Translations under genes and position numbers: made by a program | From: Spirochaetia bacterium | GTDB taxonomy: Bacteria; Spirochaetota; Spirochaetia; Treponematales; Breznakiellaceae | Reading direction: 5' to 3' | Assembly (NCBI GenBank): GCA_026002025.1 | Contig: BOAU01000003.1 | Location: 1 to 63,799 of the forward strand | DNA length: 63,799 nt | In this document: positions 45,680 through 54,397 of the stretch, piece by piece | Numbering within the stretch: the first letter of the stretch is position 1 | Layout of the letters: every line of letters starts with the position of its first letter | The notes under the pieces: generated by a model | What the model saw: the letters and a program-made list of their open reading frames with translations, nothing else | What the model was told of the DNA's origin: nothing | Databases searched by the model: none

Positions 45680-46585
45680 TTAACCTTTCACCGCGCCAAT
45701 GGCGATGCCGGAAACAAAGTACTTCTGCACAAAGGGATAGAACAGAATAATCGGCCCGGTGGCAAGTACCGCGGTTGCCATCTTCAATGTCTCCGAGGGG
45801 ATATTCGTCAGTGTTACTACCGAACCTGCGACGGAATTTTTCAGCGCCGCCACCTGATTGATAACCCGGTACAACTGGTACTGCAATGGCCGGAATTCCA
45901 CATTGGAACTGAGGAACAGGCTTGAGTAATACCACTCGTTCCAGTACCCGATGGCGATAAACAGGCCGATGGTTGCCAGCGCTGGCTTGAGCATGGGTAA
46001 AATCAGTTTGATAAATACCGTAAAGTCCCCTGCCCCGTCTATCTTGCCCGATTCGGTTATCTCGTTGGGCACCGCCTTGGCAAAATTTTTCATCAAAATA
46101 ATGAGCCAGGGGTTCATCATCAAGGGCAGCAGGATTGCTAAGTAATTGTCCTTTAGGTGATAGATCTGGGTCATGGTCATATAGAAGGGAATGAGCCCCA
46201 CAGAAAACAACGAAGAAAAATAAATAAAGAAGGTGATGCCGTTCCGGTAGGGGAAATCCTTCCGCTGCAGGGCATAGCCGGTCATGGCGATGATGAACAG
46301 TCCCACTGCGGTACCGATGAGGGTCATAGTGATGGTCAGCACATAAGCCCCCGCTATCTGCCGGGGAGACCGAAAGAGGAGCTCGTAGGCATAGGTCGAA
46401 AAATCCCTGGGCCAGATCGTAAAGCCCGTCATGCGGATAGCGTCCTCGCTGGAGAAGGACGATGCAATTATCAGCACAAAGGGGATCAGCGCGGCAATAG
46501 CCATTGCGCTCACCAGCACGTAGGTAAAGCCCCGGACAACCATATCGGACGCGTCAATTTTGACCGAAGTTCCTTTCATATACAT
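45680..46585 (-). CDS. Sugar ABC transporter permease (LplC/YtcP type)
   Basis: 301 residues, six membrane segments, with the permease loop ITESGKIDGAGDFTVFIKLILPMLKPALAT in place of a strict EAA motif and the usual C-terminal FYPFVQKYFVSGIAIGAVKG. AGGGGG lies 5 bases before the ATG. It follows its partner permease by 9 bases and precedes the binding-protein gene. Confidence 0.92.
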   Translation of the reverse strand: MYMKGTSVKIDASDMVVRGFTYVLVSAMAIAALIPFVLIIASSFSSEDAIRMTGFTIWPRDFSTYAYELLFRSPRQIAGAYVLTITMTLIGTAVGLFIIAMTGYALQRKDFPYRNGITFFIYFSSLFSVGLIPFYMTMTQIYHLKDNYLAILLPLMMNPWLIILMKNFAKAVPNEITESGKIDGAGDFTVFIKLILPMLKPALATIGLFIAIGYWNEWYYSSLFLSSNVEFRPLQYQLYRVINQVAALKNSVAGSVVTLTNIPSETLKMATAVLATGPIILFYPFVQKYFVSGIAIGAVKG

Positions 46586-46594
46586 ATTTGCCCC

Positions 46595-47539
46595 CTAAAA
46601 TAACGCATTGTCCGGTTCCATCTTCTTGACGATGGCGTTACAGCCAAGCACAATGCCGAACCCGACTATGGACTGGAAAAGCCCCACGGCGCTCCCTTGA
46701 GAGAAATTGAAGTTATTCATCATGGACCGGTATACATAGGTCTCGATAATATCGGTGGTGCTGAAAAGTGTGGAATTGTTTCCCACCAGGTTATAGAAAA
46801 GGCCAAAGTTACCCCGGATAATGCCGCCCACCGCGAACAGGAGCAGAATCACAAAGGTGGGTTTCAGGCTGGGCAGGGTGATATACCATATCCGTTGAAA
46901 GGCGTTTGCCCCGTCCACCCGGGCGGCTTCCAATACGGCAACATCAATATTCATGATCGCCGCGAAGTAGATCACGCTTCCGTAGCCCGTGGTCTGCCAC
47001 AGGTTCACGATGACGATGATAAAGGGCCAGGCCATGGGCGTGGAGTAGAGCTTCGCCATTTCTCCGCCGTTTTGCCGCACCAGGTTGGACAGAAAACCAA
47101 AGTCGTAATTGATCAGGTTATAGACGAGGAGGCTTACCAGTACGGCGGAAATGAAATAGGGAAAGAACATGATGGACTGAGTGACCTTTTTAAAGTAGTG
47201 ACTGCCCACCTCGTTCAGCAGAATTGCTATCGCCATCTGCACCACGTTGCCGATGATGATAAAGGCCAAGTTATACAGAATCGTATTGCGGAGGAGCTGC
47301 CAGAGTATCCCCGATGTAAAGAGGAATTTGAAATTCTCCATGCCCACAAATTGGCTGCCGAAGATACCGTCATTGTAGTTGAACCGGGTAAAGGCGATAT
47401 AGGAACTGGGCAGGGGAATGTAACTGAAAAAAATGAAGAAAATGATCGCCGGAGCGCACATGAGGAGCAGTGTCCGGGAGTCCCAGAGCTTTCGCCTCCA
47501 CAAAGGGGGCTTTCCCTGGCTTATAGATGAAACTTTCAC
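46595..47539 (-). CDS. Sugar ABC transporter permease (LplB/YteP type)
   Basis: 314 residues starting with GTG and AGGAGG 5 bases upstream. Six membrane helices; the EAA loop is VLEAARVDGANAFQRIWYITLPSLKPTFV. It is the first gene of the third importer operon, behind a strong promoter with a LacI-type operator at its transcription start. The leader carries an additional GGTTTC/GAAACC inverted repeat at 47561-47580. Confidence 0.92.
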   Translation of the reverse strand: MKVSSISQGKPPLWRRKLWDSRTLLLMCAPAIIFFIFFSYIPLPSSYIAFTRFNYNDGIFGSQFVGMENFKFLFTSGILWQLLRNTILYNLAFIIIGNVVQMAIAILLNEVGSHYFKKVTQSIMFFPYFISAVLVSLLVYNLINYDFGFLSNLVRQNGGEMAKLYSTPMAWPFIIVIVNLWQTTGYGSVIYFAAIMNIDVAVLEAARVDGANAFQRIWYITLPSLKPTFVILLLFAVGGIIRGNFGLFYNLVGNNSTLFSTTDIIETYVYRSMMNNFNFSQGSAVGLFQSIVGFGIVLGCNAIVKKMEPDNALF

Positions 47540-47652
47540 GTAAGCCTCCTATATGCAACCGGTTTCATGTACCGGAAACCCAAAACCCTGACCGGCAGGG
47601 TGATTTCAGGGTGCCCGTCCCTCTAAAAGCATTTTTTACGACATTAAGCCAC

Positions 47653-47664
47653 GAAACCGCTTTC
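47653..47664. promoter_or_regulatory. LacI-type operator at importer promoter
   Basis: GAAACCGCTTTC lies just downstream of the minus-strand -10 box, about at the transcription start. It differs at only two central bases from the GAAACCCGTTTC core of the operator upstream of the divergent GH2 and LacI genes, pointing to the same repressor. Confidence 0.68.
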
Positions 47665-47671
47665 ATAAATT

Positions 47672-47700
47672 ATGATACACGGCATTCGGCAGGATGTCAA
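47672..47700 (-). promoter_or_regulatory. Promoter of third importer operon
   Basis: On the minus strand -35 TTGACA (47700-47695) and -10 TATCAT (47677-47672) are separated by 17 bases. Transcription runs toward the LplB-type permease gene at 47539. Confidence 0.8.
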
Positions 47701-47717
47701 ACTTTTTTTGCATTTTT

Positions 47718-48779
47718 TTACGAATTTTTTATGGGAGCGTGCGCTCCATAGGGAGCGAGCGCTCCGCAGGGAGCGCAGGAGTCCCGGATAATGAGCTGGG
47801 GCTTGATGAACTGCTCCCGCCCAGGTTCCTCTCCTTCCGCCGCCTGTATTGCCATTTCGATCAAGGTCTTTCCATATAAGGGGTAGTTGTAGTCAATTGA
47901 ACTCAGCTTGGGCCGCACCACCTCCGAAAGGAAGGTATTGTCAAAGCTGATGATGGACATATCCTCAGGCAGGGACAGGCCGGCATCACCGGCGGCCCGT
48001 ATCGCGCCCACGGCGCCGTAGTCGTTTATCGCAATCACCGCAGTGGGCCGGTGTTTGCATTTGAGCAGCCGCCCCATGCAGGCATAGCCCCCGGCCTCGG
48101 AATAATCCCCTTCCTGTACGTACTCTTCCCGGAAGCGGAGCCCGTAGGTTCCCAGCAAATAGATGTACTGCCGCCATTTTTCATAGGTTGAATGTACGGT
48201 CTTTCTCCCCCCCAAAAGGGCGATATCCCGGTGGCCAAGGGAAAAAAGGTGCTCCATGACCATTTTCATGGCCTCTTCATGGTCTATTCTGAGGGAAAAA
48301 CAGTCCGCGCCCTCAAATTTGTCGGAAACGATGAAGGGAATGGTCCGGGCTATGCGGTTCACATGCTCCACATAGGCAGGGTCCGGGACCAGGGCGTCAA
48401 CCCGGCAGCCGATCTGGATAATCGCCTCCACCCGCTGGGCGTAGAGCTTTTCCAGATGGGCGTCCTCCAGGGCATTGTCGCTGAGTATATTGCAGAGCAG
48501 CACCGTATAGCCCCGCTCGTTGGCGGCCTTTTCACATTCCACCGCCAGGGCCGCGTAATAGGGGTTGCGGATATCCGCGGTCATGAGTCCCAGAATCCTG
48601 GTGGTGGTGCTGAGCCCCCGGGCAACCGCGTTGGGCCTGAAATCGTACTTTTGAATGATCCCCTCTATGGCCGCCCGTTTCTCATCGCTTACCCGTGCAT
48701 TGCGGGTAAGCACCCGTGAAACCGTGGCAGGGGAAACCCCCGCCTCTTTTGCGATGTCATAAATCGTAAGGTCAGGCAT
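47718..48779 (-). CDS. LacI-family transcriptional regulator
   Basis: 353 residues from the ATG at 48779, where the family's N-terminal helix-turn-helix begins (LTIYDIAKEAGVSPATVSRVL); the longer frame to 48923 is leader DNA carrying the operator. The hinge helix is NAVARGLSTTTRILG, followed by a periplasmic-binding-like sensor (ILGLMTADIRNPYYAALA, IAINDYGAVGAIRAAGDAGLSLPEDMSIISFDN). It probably represses both the divergent GH2 gene and the downstream importer operon; inducer unknown. The last 15 residues (GALAPYGAHAP region) are encoded by palindromic repeats. Its own ribosome site is weak. Confidence 0.92.
   Translation of the reverse strand: MPDLTIYDIAKEAGVSPATVSRVLTRNARVSDEKRAAIEGIIQKYDFRPNAVARGLSTTTRILGLMTADIRNPYYAALAVECEKAANERGYTVLLCNILSDNALEDAHLEKLYAQRVEAIIQIGCRVDALVPDPAYVEHVNRIARTIPFIVSDKFEGADCFSLRIDHEEAMKMVMEHLFSLGHRDIALLGGRKTVHSTYEKWRQYIYLLGTYGLRFREEYVQEGDYSEAGGYACMGRLLKCKHRPTAVIAINDYGAVGAIRAAGDAGLSLPEDMSIISFDNTFLSEVVRPKLSSIDYNYPLYGKTLIEMAIQAAEGEEPGREQFIKPQLIIRDSCAPCGALAPYGAHAPIKNS
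47733..47785. repeat. Three tandem GGGAGCG palindromes at end of the LacI-family gene
   Basis: GGGAGCGTGCGCTCC (47733-47747), GGGAGCGAGCGCTCC (47751-47765) and a degenerate GGGAGCGCAGGAGTCCC (47769-47785), each separated by three bases. They overlap the last codons of the regulator gene and the stop. On the mRNA they would form consecutive hairpins just before an A-rich tract, so they may serve as a terminator or be a REP-like element captured into the reading frame. Confidence 0.75.
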
Positions 48780-48838
48780 ACTGATACCATAGCTGTTCCC
48801 AGGGGATTTAGCAATGTTTTTCGGTAAATTTTTAAAAA

Positions 48839-48858
48839 TTGTGAAACCCGTTTCACAA
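48839..48858. promoter_or_regulatory. LacI-type operator between regulator and GH2 gene
   Basis: TTGTGAAACCCGTTTCACAA: perfect 9-bp arms around two bases, located 5 bases upstream of the -35 box of the GH2 promoter and inside the leader of the regulator gene. Position and shape fit autoregulation by the adjacent LacI-family protein. Confidence 0.85.
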
Positions 48859-48863
48859 AATGA

Positions 48864-48892
48864 TTGACATCCGCTGAAATGGGGTATAGGAT
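48864..48892 (+). promoter_or_regulatory. Promoter of GH2 gene
   Basis: -35 TTGACA at 48864-48869; -10 TAGGAT at 48887-48892 with 17-base spacing, or the overlapping TATAGG at 48885. The start codon follows at 48913. Confidence 0.72.
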
Positions 48893-48912
48893 AATTCATA
48901 AAAGGACAAACC

Positions 48913-51318
48913 ATGGAAACCATTTATCTTCAGCATTGGAAATTCAGTTTGGACAATCAGGCGACCCTCATCGACCCCTGGGCGCCTCTCTTTGATGATA
49001 GCCCCTGGCAGGACGTGATCGTCCCCCACGACTGGGCGGTGTCATTTCCCTTTTCCCGGGAAAATTCCAGCGGCACGGGCTACCTTCCCGGCGGCACCGG
49101 CTGGTACCGCACCCGCTTTACCGTGCCGAAGGGGCGGCGAAATGTAAGCATCGCCTTTGACGGGGTATACAAGCACAGCCAAGTCTGGTGCAACGGCTAC
49201 TACCTTGGGGAGCGGGCCTACGGGTACAGCAGTTTCCGCTACGACATTTCCCACTGCGTCCGCGAGGGGGACGACAACTACATTGCCGTCAAGGTGAGCC
49301 ACGAGGACATCGCCGATTCCCGGTGGTATACCGGCTCAGGGATTTACCGCAAGGTCTCCCTTGAATTATACGATGCAATACAGGTCAATCCGGAAAGTGT
49401 TATCGTGCACACCGAGTGTCCCAACAGTAATACTGCTGTCGTGCACGTTGCGGCGGAACTGCTAAGCCGTGAGGCGGCAGAAGATGCGCAGGTGACGCTG
49501 TCCCTTGCGGATAAGGACGGCGCAGTTCATAAGGCCGCGGTACATATCCCCCGCATTGAAGCGAATACGCCTTATGCAATAAAGGCCCGGATCGATGTTC
49601 CCGCGCCAAAACTCTGGTCACCTGATACGCCTGATTTGTACAGGCTTATTATAGAAGGTTCTGCAAAGGGCAGCGGCGCAACGATTAGTTTTACTGCGGC
49701 GCCGCTTAAGATCGGTATCCGTTCCATCAAATTCGATCCCGACAAAGGATTCTTTATCAACGGCGTATCGCAAAAGATAAAGGGTGTTTGCATGCACCAC
49801 GATGCGGGCGCTTTGGGCGCTGCGGTCTGGCCCGATGTGTGGCGGCGGCGGCTTGAAAAACTAAAGGCCCTGGGCTGCAATGCCGTCAGAATGAGCCATA
49901 ACCCCCACATGAACGAATTGTACGATTTATGCGATGAAATGGGCTTCTTTGTGATGGAAGAGGCCTTTGACGAATGGGAGGGCTGCAAGAACAAATGGTT
50001 CCACGGACACAATGTCTATCCACCGGTACATCAGGGATACTACGAAGACTTCCCCCAATGGCACGAGCAAGACATCGCCGACATGGTGATCCGCGGCCGG
50101 AATCATCCCGCCATTATCTTCTGGAGTATCGGAAACGAGATCGATTATCCAAATGATCCCTATGCCCATCCCCTGTTTGCTGAAATGACCGGCAACAACG
50201 ACGCCAACAAGCCCCAGGCGGAACGGGTCTACAATCCGCAGAAGCCCAACATGGAACGTCTCGCGGTCATCGCCGCGGAACTCGCAGGGATTGTAAAAAA
50301 GTACGACCCCACCCGCCCGGTGCTGACCGCCGCCGCGTTTCCTGAACTGTCCTCAAAAATTAAATATTTTGATGCCCTGGATATGGTTGGTTACAATTAC
50401 AAGGAACAGTTTTATGAAGCGGATCACAAACGCTTCCCCAAACTGCCGATCATCGGCAGTGAAAACGGCCATTCCCTTGCGGCGTGGAAGGCGGTGCGTG
50501 ACAACGAATACATCAGCGGGCAGTTCCTGTGGACCGGCATTGATTTCCTGGGGGAAGCCCATGGCTGGCCAATACGGGGTTCCCGTGCGGGTATTCTGGA
50601 CACGGCAGGGAATGAGAAGACCGGTTATTTCAGGCGGAAGGCTTTGTGGAGCAGCGAGCCGGTACTGTATCTGGCAACCCGCATCGCCCCGGCTGAAAAG
50701 GCGCCCGGCACCTTTTTGGAAATGTATCCTGCGGAGCTGTACCGCTCCTGGAATTACCGGCCGGGTCAGCCCATACAGATCATCTGTTACACCAATCTTG
50801 CAAAGGCGGAACTTTTCTGCAACGGCAAAAGCTGCGGGGTAGAGGCCCGCACGGACGATCGTGAATACATCGCCTGGACCCTTCCCTTTGAACGGGGAAC
50901 ACTGGAAGTACGCGGCATTTCTTCTACAGGCGCGCCGGTAAAGGACACACTGGAATCCACCCTGCCCGCAGTAAAACTGCGGCTGCGGCTTTGGGAGCCC
51001 ACGATTGACGTTCCCCAACAATCACACCGGACCGTTGGGGCCTATCGCCTTAACCAGATCGAACTGGAACTGCTGGACGAAAAGGATCGGCTCTGCACTA
51101 CGGAGAATCCTTTGGTGCAGATTTCATTGACCGGCCCCGGCAAATTGGCGGGCATCGAAAACGGCGACCTTTCGGATTGCAGCGAATACCCAGCCCCGCG
51201 GCGGCGGGCATACCGGGGGAAGCTCATCATCTATGTGCTGAGCCCGGCGGCGGGCGGAGAAAAAACCACCCTCACCGTTTCCGCGGAAGGATATGCGGAT
51301 GAGGTAATCGGCTTGTAA
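48913..51318 (+). CDS. GH2 beta-galactosidase/beta-glycosidase (BgaB-like short form)
   Basis: 801 residues. N-terminal sugar-binding domain (VPHDWAVSFPFSRENSSGTGYLPGGTGWYRTRF), immunoglobulin-like domain, then a barrel with acid/base Glu in IIFWSIGNEIDYP and nucleophile in PIIGSENGHS, and a DUF4982-like C-terminal domain (YRPGQPIQIICYTNLAKAELFCNGKSCG). This architecture is typical of non-LacZ GH2 enzymes acting on beta-galactosides or related sugars. No signal peptide. AAAGGAC lies 6 bases before ATG. Divergent from, and likely repressed by, the LacI-family gene. Confidence 0.9.
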   Translation: METIYLQHWKFSLDNQATLIDPWAPLFDDSPWQDVIVPHDWAVSFPFSRENSSGTGYLPGGTGWYRTRFTVPKGRRNVSIAFDGVYKHSQVWCNGYYLGERAYGYSSFRYDISHCVREGDDNYIAVKVSHEDIADSRWYTGSGIYRKVSLELYDAIQVNPESVIVHTECPNSNTAVVHVAAELLSREAAEDAQVTLSLADKDGAVHKAAVHIPRIEANTPYAIKARIDVPAPKLWSPDTPDLYRLIIEGSAKGSGATISFTAAPLKIGIRSIKFDPDKGFFINGVSQKIKGVCMHHDAGALGAAVWPDVWRRRLEKLKALGCNAVRMSHNPHMNELYDLCDEMGFFVMEEAFDEWEGCKNKWFHGHNVYPPVHQGYYEDFPQWHEQDIADMVIRGRNHPAIIFWSIGNEIDYPNDPYAHPLFAEMTGNNDANKPQAERVYNPQKPNMERLAVIAAELAGIVKKYDPTRPVLTAAAFPELSSKIKYFDALDMVGYNYKEQFYEADHKRFPKLPIIGSENGHSLAAWKAVRDNEYISGQFLWTGIDFLGEAHGWPIRGSRAGILDTAGNEKTGYFRRKALWSSEPVLYLATRIAPAEKAPGTFLEMYPAELYRSWNYRPGQPIQIICYTNLAKAELFCNGKSCGVEARTDDREYIAWTLPFERGTLEVRGISSTGAPVKDTLESTLPAVKLRLRLWEPTIDVPQQSHRTVGAYRLNQIELELLDEKDRLCTTENPLVQISLTGPGKLAGIENGDLSDCSEYPAPRRRAYRGKLIIYVLSPAAGGEKTTLTVSAEGYADEVIGL

Positions 51319-51321
51319 TGG

Positions 51322-51358
51322 ATGAATGGGAGCAATAAATCCTTTTACTCCCATTCAT
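51322..51358. terminator. Terminator hairpin between convergent genes
   Basis: ATGAATGGGAG (51322-51332) pairs perfectly with CTCCCATTCAT (51348-51358), followed by TTTCCTTTTT. It lies between the GH2 gene and the opposing SDR gene. Confidence 0.85.
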
Positions 51359-51387
51359 TTCCTTTTTATTGAGGAAAGATACCAAAA

Positions 51388-52188
51388 CTATGAATACTTA
51401 TTGTCCGGCACCACCGGCAGCAATGCCCCGCCGTCCATCATCAAACAGGTTCCGGTAATATAACCGGCGCCTTCACCGGACAAAAACACGCAGGCCCGTC
51501 CCACTTCCCAGGGCTCGCAAAAACGGTTCAAAGGCAGCTTTGCGTAAAACTGTTTTAAATGCTCCGCCTGATCCGGGGGTGTCTCGCGGACATGGGTATA
51601 ACCCGGCGCAACCGCAACCACGCGGATACCATGGGGAGCCAGTTCCAGCGCCGCGTTTTGGGTAAATTTATTCAGGGCGGATTTTACCGGCCCGTACACA
51701 TTCGCCTGGGGCCAGCATCCCGTCTGATGATTGGATGTGATATTAATGATGGTCCCCAGTATTTTATTCTGAACCATATTGCGGGCCGCCTTTTGGGCGC
51801 AGAAAAAAGAACCCCGGAAATCGGTATTAACCAACTGCTCAAACAGTTCCGGTGTGGTTTCAAGAAAGGGGGAGAACCGTGTGATCCCCGCATTGTTTAC
51901 CATTACATTGATGTGATCGTATGCGGCGAAGTATTCATCAAACATGCGGTCAATATCCGCAAGCTTGCTGATGTCCCCCTGAATAACGATGGCCCTTGCC
52001 CCTTCCCGTTCAACCTTTTCCTTAACCCGGGCGGCTTCATCCTTTGAATTGATATAATTGAGGGCAAGATCATAACCGGCTTTGGCAAATTCCAGGGCAA
52101 TCCCCGCGCCTATGCCCCGGCTCGAACCGGTTACAAACGCTATCGGCCGCATCCCCTTGCCCGTAGCGCCGGATTCTGTGTTTTCCAT
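51388..52188 (-). CDS. SDR-family oxidoreductase, probable sugar dehydrogenase
   Basis: 266 residues from the ATG at 52188, 4 bases after the stop of the dehydratase gene; the longer frame would sit inside that gene. Classical short-chain dehydrogenase: cofactor loop VTGSSRGIGAGIA, NNAG motif, catalytic Ser in NITSNHQ and the YxxxK pair as YGPVK. The context (galactonate dehydratase, KDG kinase and aldolase) suggests oxidation of an aldose such as galactose to its lactone, or of another hexose/uronate; this is inference. It is the last gene of a two-gene minus-strand unit. Confidence 0.85.
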   Translation of the reverse strand: MENTESGATGKGMRPIAFVTGSSRGIGAGIALEFAKAGYDLALNYINSKDEAARVKEKVEREGARAIVIQGDISKLADIDRMFDEYFAAYDHINVMVNNAGITRFSPFLETTPELFEQLVNTDFRGSFFCAQKAARNMVQNKILGTIINITSNHQTGCWPQANVYGPVKSALNKFTQNAALELAPHGIRVVAVAPGYTHVRETPPDQAEHLKQFYAKLPLNRFCEPWEVGRACVFLSGEGAGYITGTCLMMDGGALLPVVPDNKYS

Positions 52189-52192
52189 GATA

Positions 52193-53311
52193 TCACCATT
52201 CCGTAAAGGAGCCGTCATCGTTGTAGTAGCGCGGCGAATCCCAGTCTCCCGGATAGGCCTGCTCCCGTATATACTCCTCGTTGACTTCGATCCCCAGCCC
52301 CGGCTTCGCCGGCAGATCAATATGTCCGTCCCGGATCTTAAAGGGCTCCTTAAGGTAGCCCTCGCCCAGGGAAACCTGTTCCTGGCAGAGGAAATTCGGA
52401 ATCGATCCCGCTACCTGCAGGCCCGCCGCAAGTGAAATGGGGCCCAGGGGATTATGGGGCGCAACCATGGCATAGTACACTTCCGCCATGGCGGCGATCT
52501 TGCGAACTTCAGTGATGCCCCCCGCGTGGCAGAGATCGGGCTGCAGCACCGCCGCAGCCTGCTTTTCCAGCACCTCACGGAAACCCCAGCGGGTAAAGAG
52601 CCGTTCCCCGGTGGCAATGGGAATACAGGTTGAGCGGGCCACGGTTACCAGGGCGTCCACATTCTCAACCTGCACGGGCTCTTCCACAAACATCAGCTTG
52701 AACTGCTCCAGCTCACGTATCAGCCGGATGGACATTGCCGGGGTAAAGCGCCCGTGAAAATCCAGGGCCAGATCAACATGCTTTGGCAGGGCATCCCGGA
52801 TACGCCCCACCTGCTCAACGGCTTTATCGATGAGTTCTATCGTATCAAGGGGCCGGATGGGGCCGTCTATGGGAGTGGTCTTGAACAGGGTAAAGCCTTC
52901 CTCAACGGACTTCTTTGCGTTGACGATTATCTCATCCAGATTTTTGCCACGCATATGGGCATAGGTACGGGCCCGCTTACGGGTCGGCCCGCCCAGCAGG
53001 GCGTATACGGGCACCCCATGGTACTTGCCCTTGATATCCCAAAGGGCCTGATCAATGCCGGAAAGGGCCGAGACCAGAATGGGACCGCCCCGGTAAAAGG
53101 TTCCCCGGTAGACCTCTGTCCAGATCCGTTCAATTTCCAGGGGATTCTGGCCGATCAGCACCGGTTCCAGTTCCTTAACCGCCATTGCCACCGTACGGGC
53201 GCGGCCCTCAATAATGGGTTCCCCCCAGCCGGTAAATCCGTCGTCGGTGGTGACCTTCAAAAAATGCCACCGCGGTTTGACAAAAAAAGATTCCAGTTTC
53301 TGAATTTTCAT
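52193..53311 (-). CDS. dgoD: D-galactonate dehydratase
   Basis: 372 residues of the mandelate racemase branch of the enolase superfamily, close to DgoD throughout: GWGEPIIEGRARTV, FYRGGPILVSALSGIDQALWDIKGK, the metal-ligand set in LDFHGR, FVEEP and ATGERLF, the catalytic His in APHNPLGPI, and the ending KPGLGIEVNEEYIRE. It converts D-galactonate to 2-keto-3-deoxy-galactonate, the second step of the De Ley-Doudoroff pathway. The downstream SDR and the divergent IclR, aldolase and kinase genes complete the route. Confidence 0.88.
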   Translation of the reverse strand: MKIQKLESFFVKPRWHFLKVTTDDGFTGWGEPIIEGRARTVAMAVKELEPVLIGQNPLEIERIWTEVYRGTFYRGGPILVSALSGIDQALWDIKGKYHGVPVYALLGGPTRKRARTYAHMRGKNLDEIIVNAKKSVEEGFTLFKTTPIDGPIRPLDTIELIDKAVEQVGRIRDALPKHVDLALDFHGRFTPAMSIRLIRELEQFKLMFVEEPVQVENVDALVTVARSTCIPIATGERLFTRWGFREVLEKQAAAVLQPDLCHAGGITEVRKIAAMAEVYYAMVAPHNPLGPISLAAGLQVAGSIPNFLCQEQVSLGEGYLKEPFKIRDGHIDLPAKPGLGIEVNEEYIREQAYPGDWDSPRYYNDDGSFTEW

Positions 53312-53444
53312 TGAATAAACCTCCCGGCGGTTAAAGAACCGCTCATGAGATTATTTTATATCATGAATTTTTATCCGTCAACATATTTTTAAAACATGTT
53401 GCAAAAATAATGCCTGAATTTGGGATTTTATTTTAAAACATGTT

Positions 53445-54278
53445 TCAGATAGCTGCTTCAATAAGCTGCCGGGGGCTTTCCGTGTAATCATCCACATTTT
53501 TAAGGTCCATGGTACCCAATTTTTCTGAAATTTCCCGGGACGTTTCCTGAATAAGTTCCACACAGCGGAGCAGGGTTTCATCCCGCATCCGGATCGAGGG
53601 CCCGGCAATACTGATTGCCGCAATGGGAAGCTGCCCGGAAGTAAAGACCGGGGCGGCAACACAGACAACCCCTTCTTCATGCTCCTGCCGGTCAAAGGCA
53701 TAGCCTTGTTCCTTGATTTGGGCCAATTCCTTCAATAAAGAGGGGCCGTTGGTGATGGTATGCTCGGTAAATTGGGTAAATTCCTGATGGGCGATGTATT
53801 TTTCCTGCTCCCCAAGGGAAAACCAGGCCAAAATAGCCTTTCCCAGCCCGGTACAATACATGGGAACATTGTCGCCGACACTGGAAACCATGGTAACAAC
53901 CCGCAAAGACCGCTGGGACTCAATTTTGCGCAGGTAAACCAGGGCGCCGTCCTCCAAAATGGCAAGATGTATGGTCTCCCCCGTCTCCCGGGCAAGGAAT
54001 TCCAGGGGCGCCGAGGCATAACGCAGGATATCCTGGGAACCGGAACGGATACCCACCAGGGCGTTCAGCTTGAGGGAAAGCCCGTAGCGGTCGGTAGCGG
54101 AATCCCGGTAAACGTAGCCCAGCCGGGAAAGGGTATTCAGAAAGCGGAATATGGTACTTTTATGGATTTTGCTTCTCCTGGCAATTTCCGTCACCCCAAG
54201 AAGCTCCTCTTTGCTTAATATTTCGAGGATCATCATGGTCCGCATCACTGCGCTCACCTGATCGTTTTTATTTTCCAT
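53445..54278 (-). CDS. IclR-family transcriptional regulator (KdgR-like)
   Basis: 277 residues from the ATG at 54278 (AGGAT 4-5 bases upstream). N-terminal winged helix: SKEELLGVTEIARRSKIHKSTIFRFLNTLSRLGYVYRD. C-terminal effector domain with the IclR signature around QEHEEGVVCVAAPVF and CTGLGKAILAW. IclR-family KdgR regulators sense 2-keto-3-deoxygluconate; the box at 54359-54378 upstream of the divergent aldolase gene resembles their target. It probably controls both arms of this locus. Confidence 0.92.
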   Translation of the reverse strand: MENKNDQVSAVMRTMMILEILSKEELLGVTEIARRSKIHKSTIFRFLNTLSRLGYVYRDSATDRYGLSLKLNALVGIRSGSQDILRYASAPLEFLARETGETIHLAILEDGALVYLRKIESQRSLRVVTMVSSVGDNVPMYCTGLGKAILAWFSLGEQEKYIAHQEFTQFTEHTITNGPSLLKELAQIKEQGYAFDRQEHEEGVVCVAAPVFTSGQLPIAAISIAGPSIRMRDETLLRCVELIQETSREISEKLGTMDLKNVDDYTESPRQLIEAAI

Positions 54279-54358
54279 GATCCTACCCCTTCGGTCCCAG
54301 TATAATACCACAATAATACGTTGACAATTCATAAAATATATCACAAAATAAATATAAA

Positions 54359-54378
54359 AATGAAACGCCGTTTTAAAT
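54359..54378. promoter_or_regulatory. KdgR-like box
   Basis: AATGAAACGCCGTTTTAAAT matches the enterobacterial KdgR consensus AATRAAAYRNYRTTTYATTT at 18 of 20 positions. It is centred on AAACG/CGTTT and lies 20 bases before the aldolase start, downstream of a TTGACA at 54321. The neighbouring IclR-family gene is the natural candidate to bind it. Confidence 0.65.
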
Positions 54379-54397
54379 TTGAAGAATGGAGCTGTCT

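Noticed and set aside
48780..48923. N-terminally extended LacI-family protein
   Set aside because: The extra 48 codons cover the operator and the opposing promoter, and the helix-turn-helix starts only at 48779.
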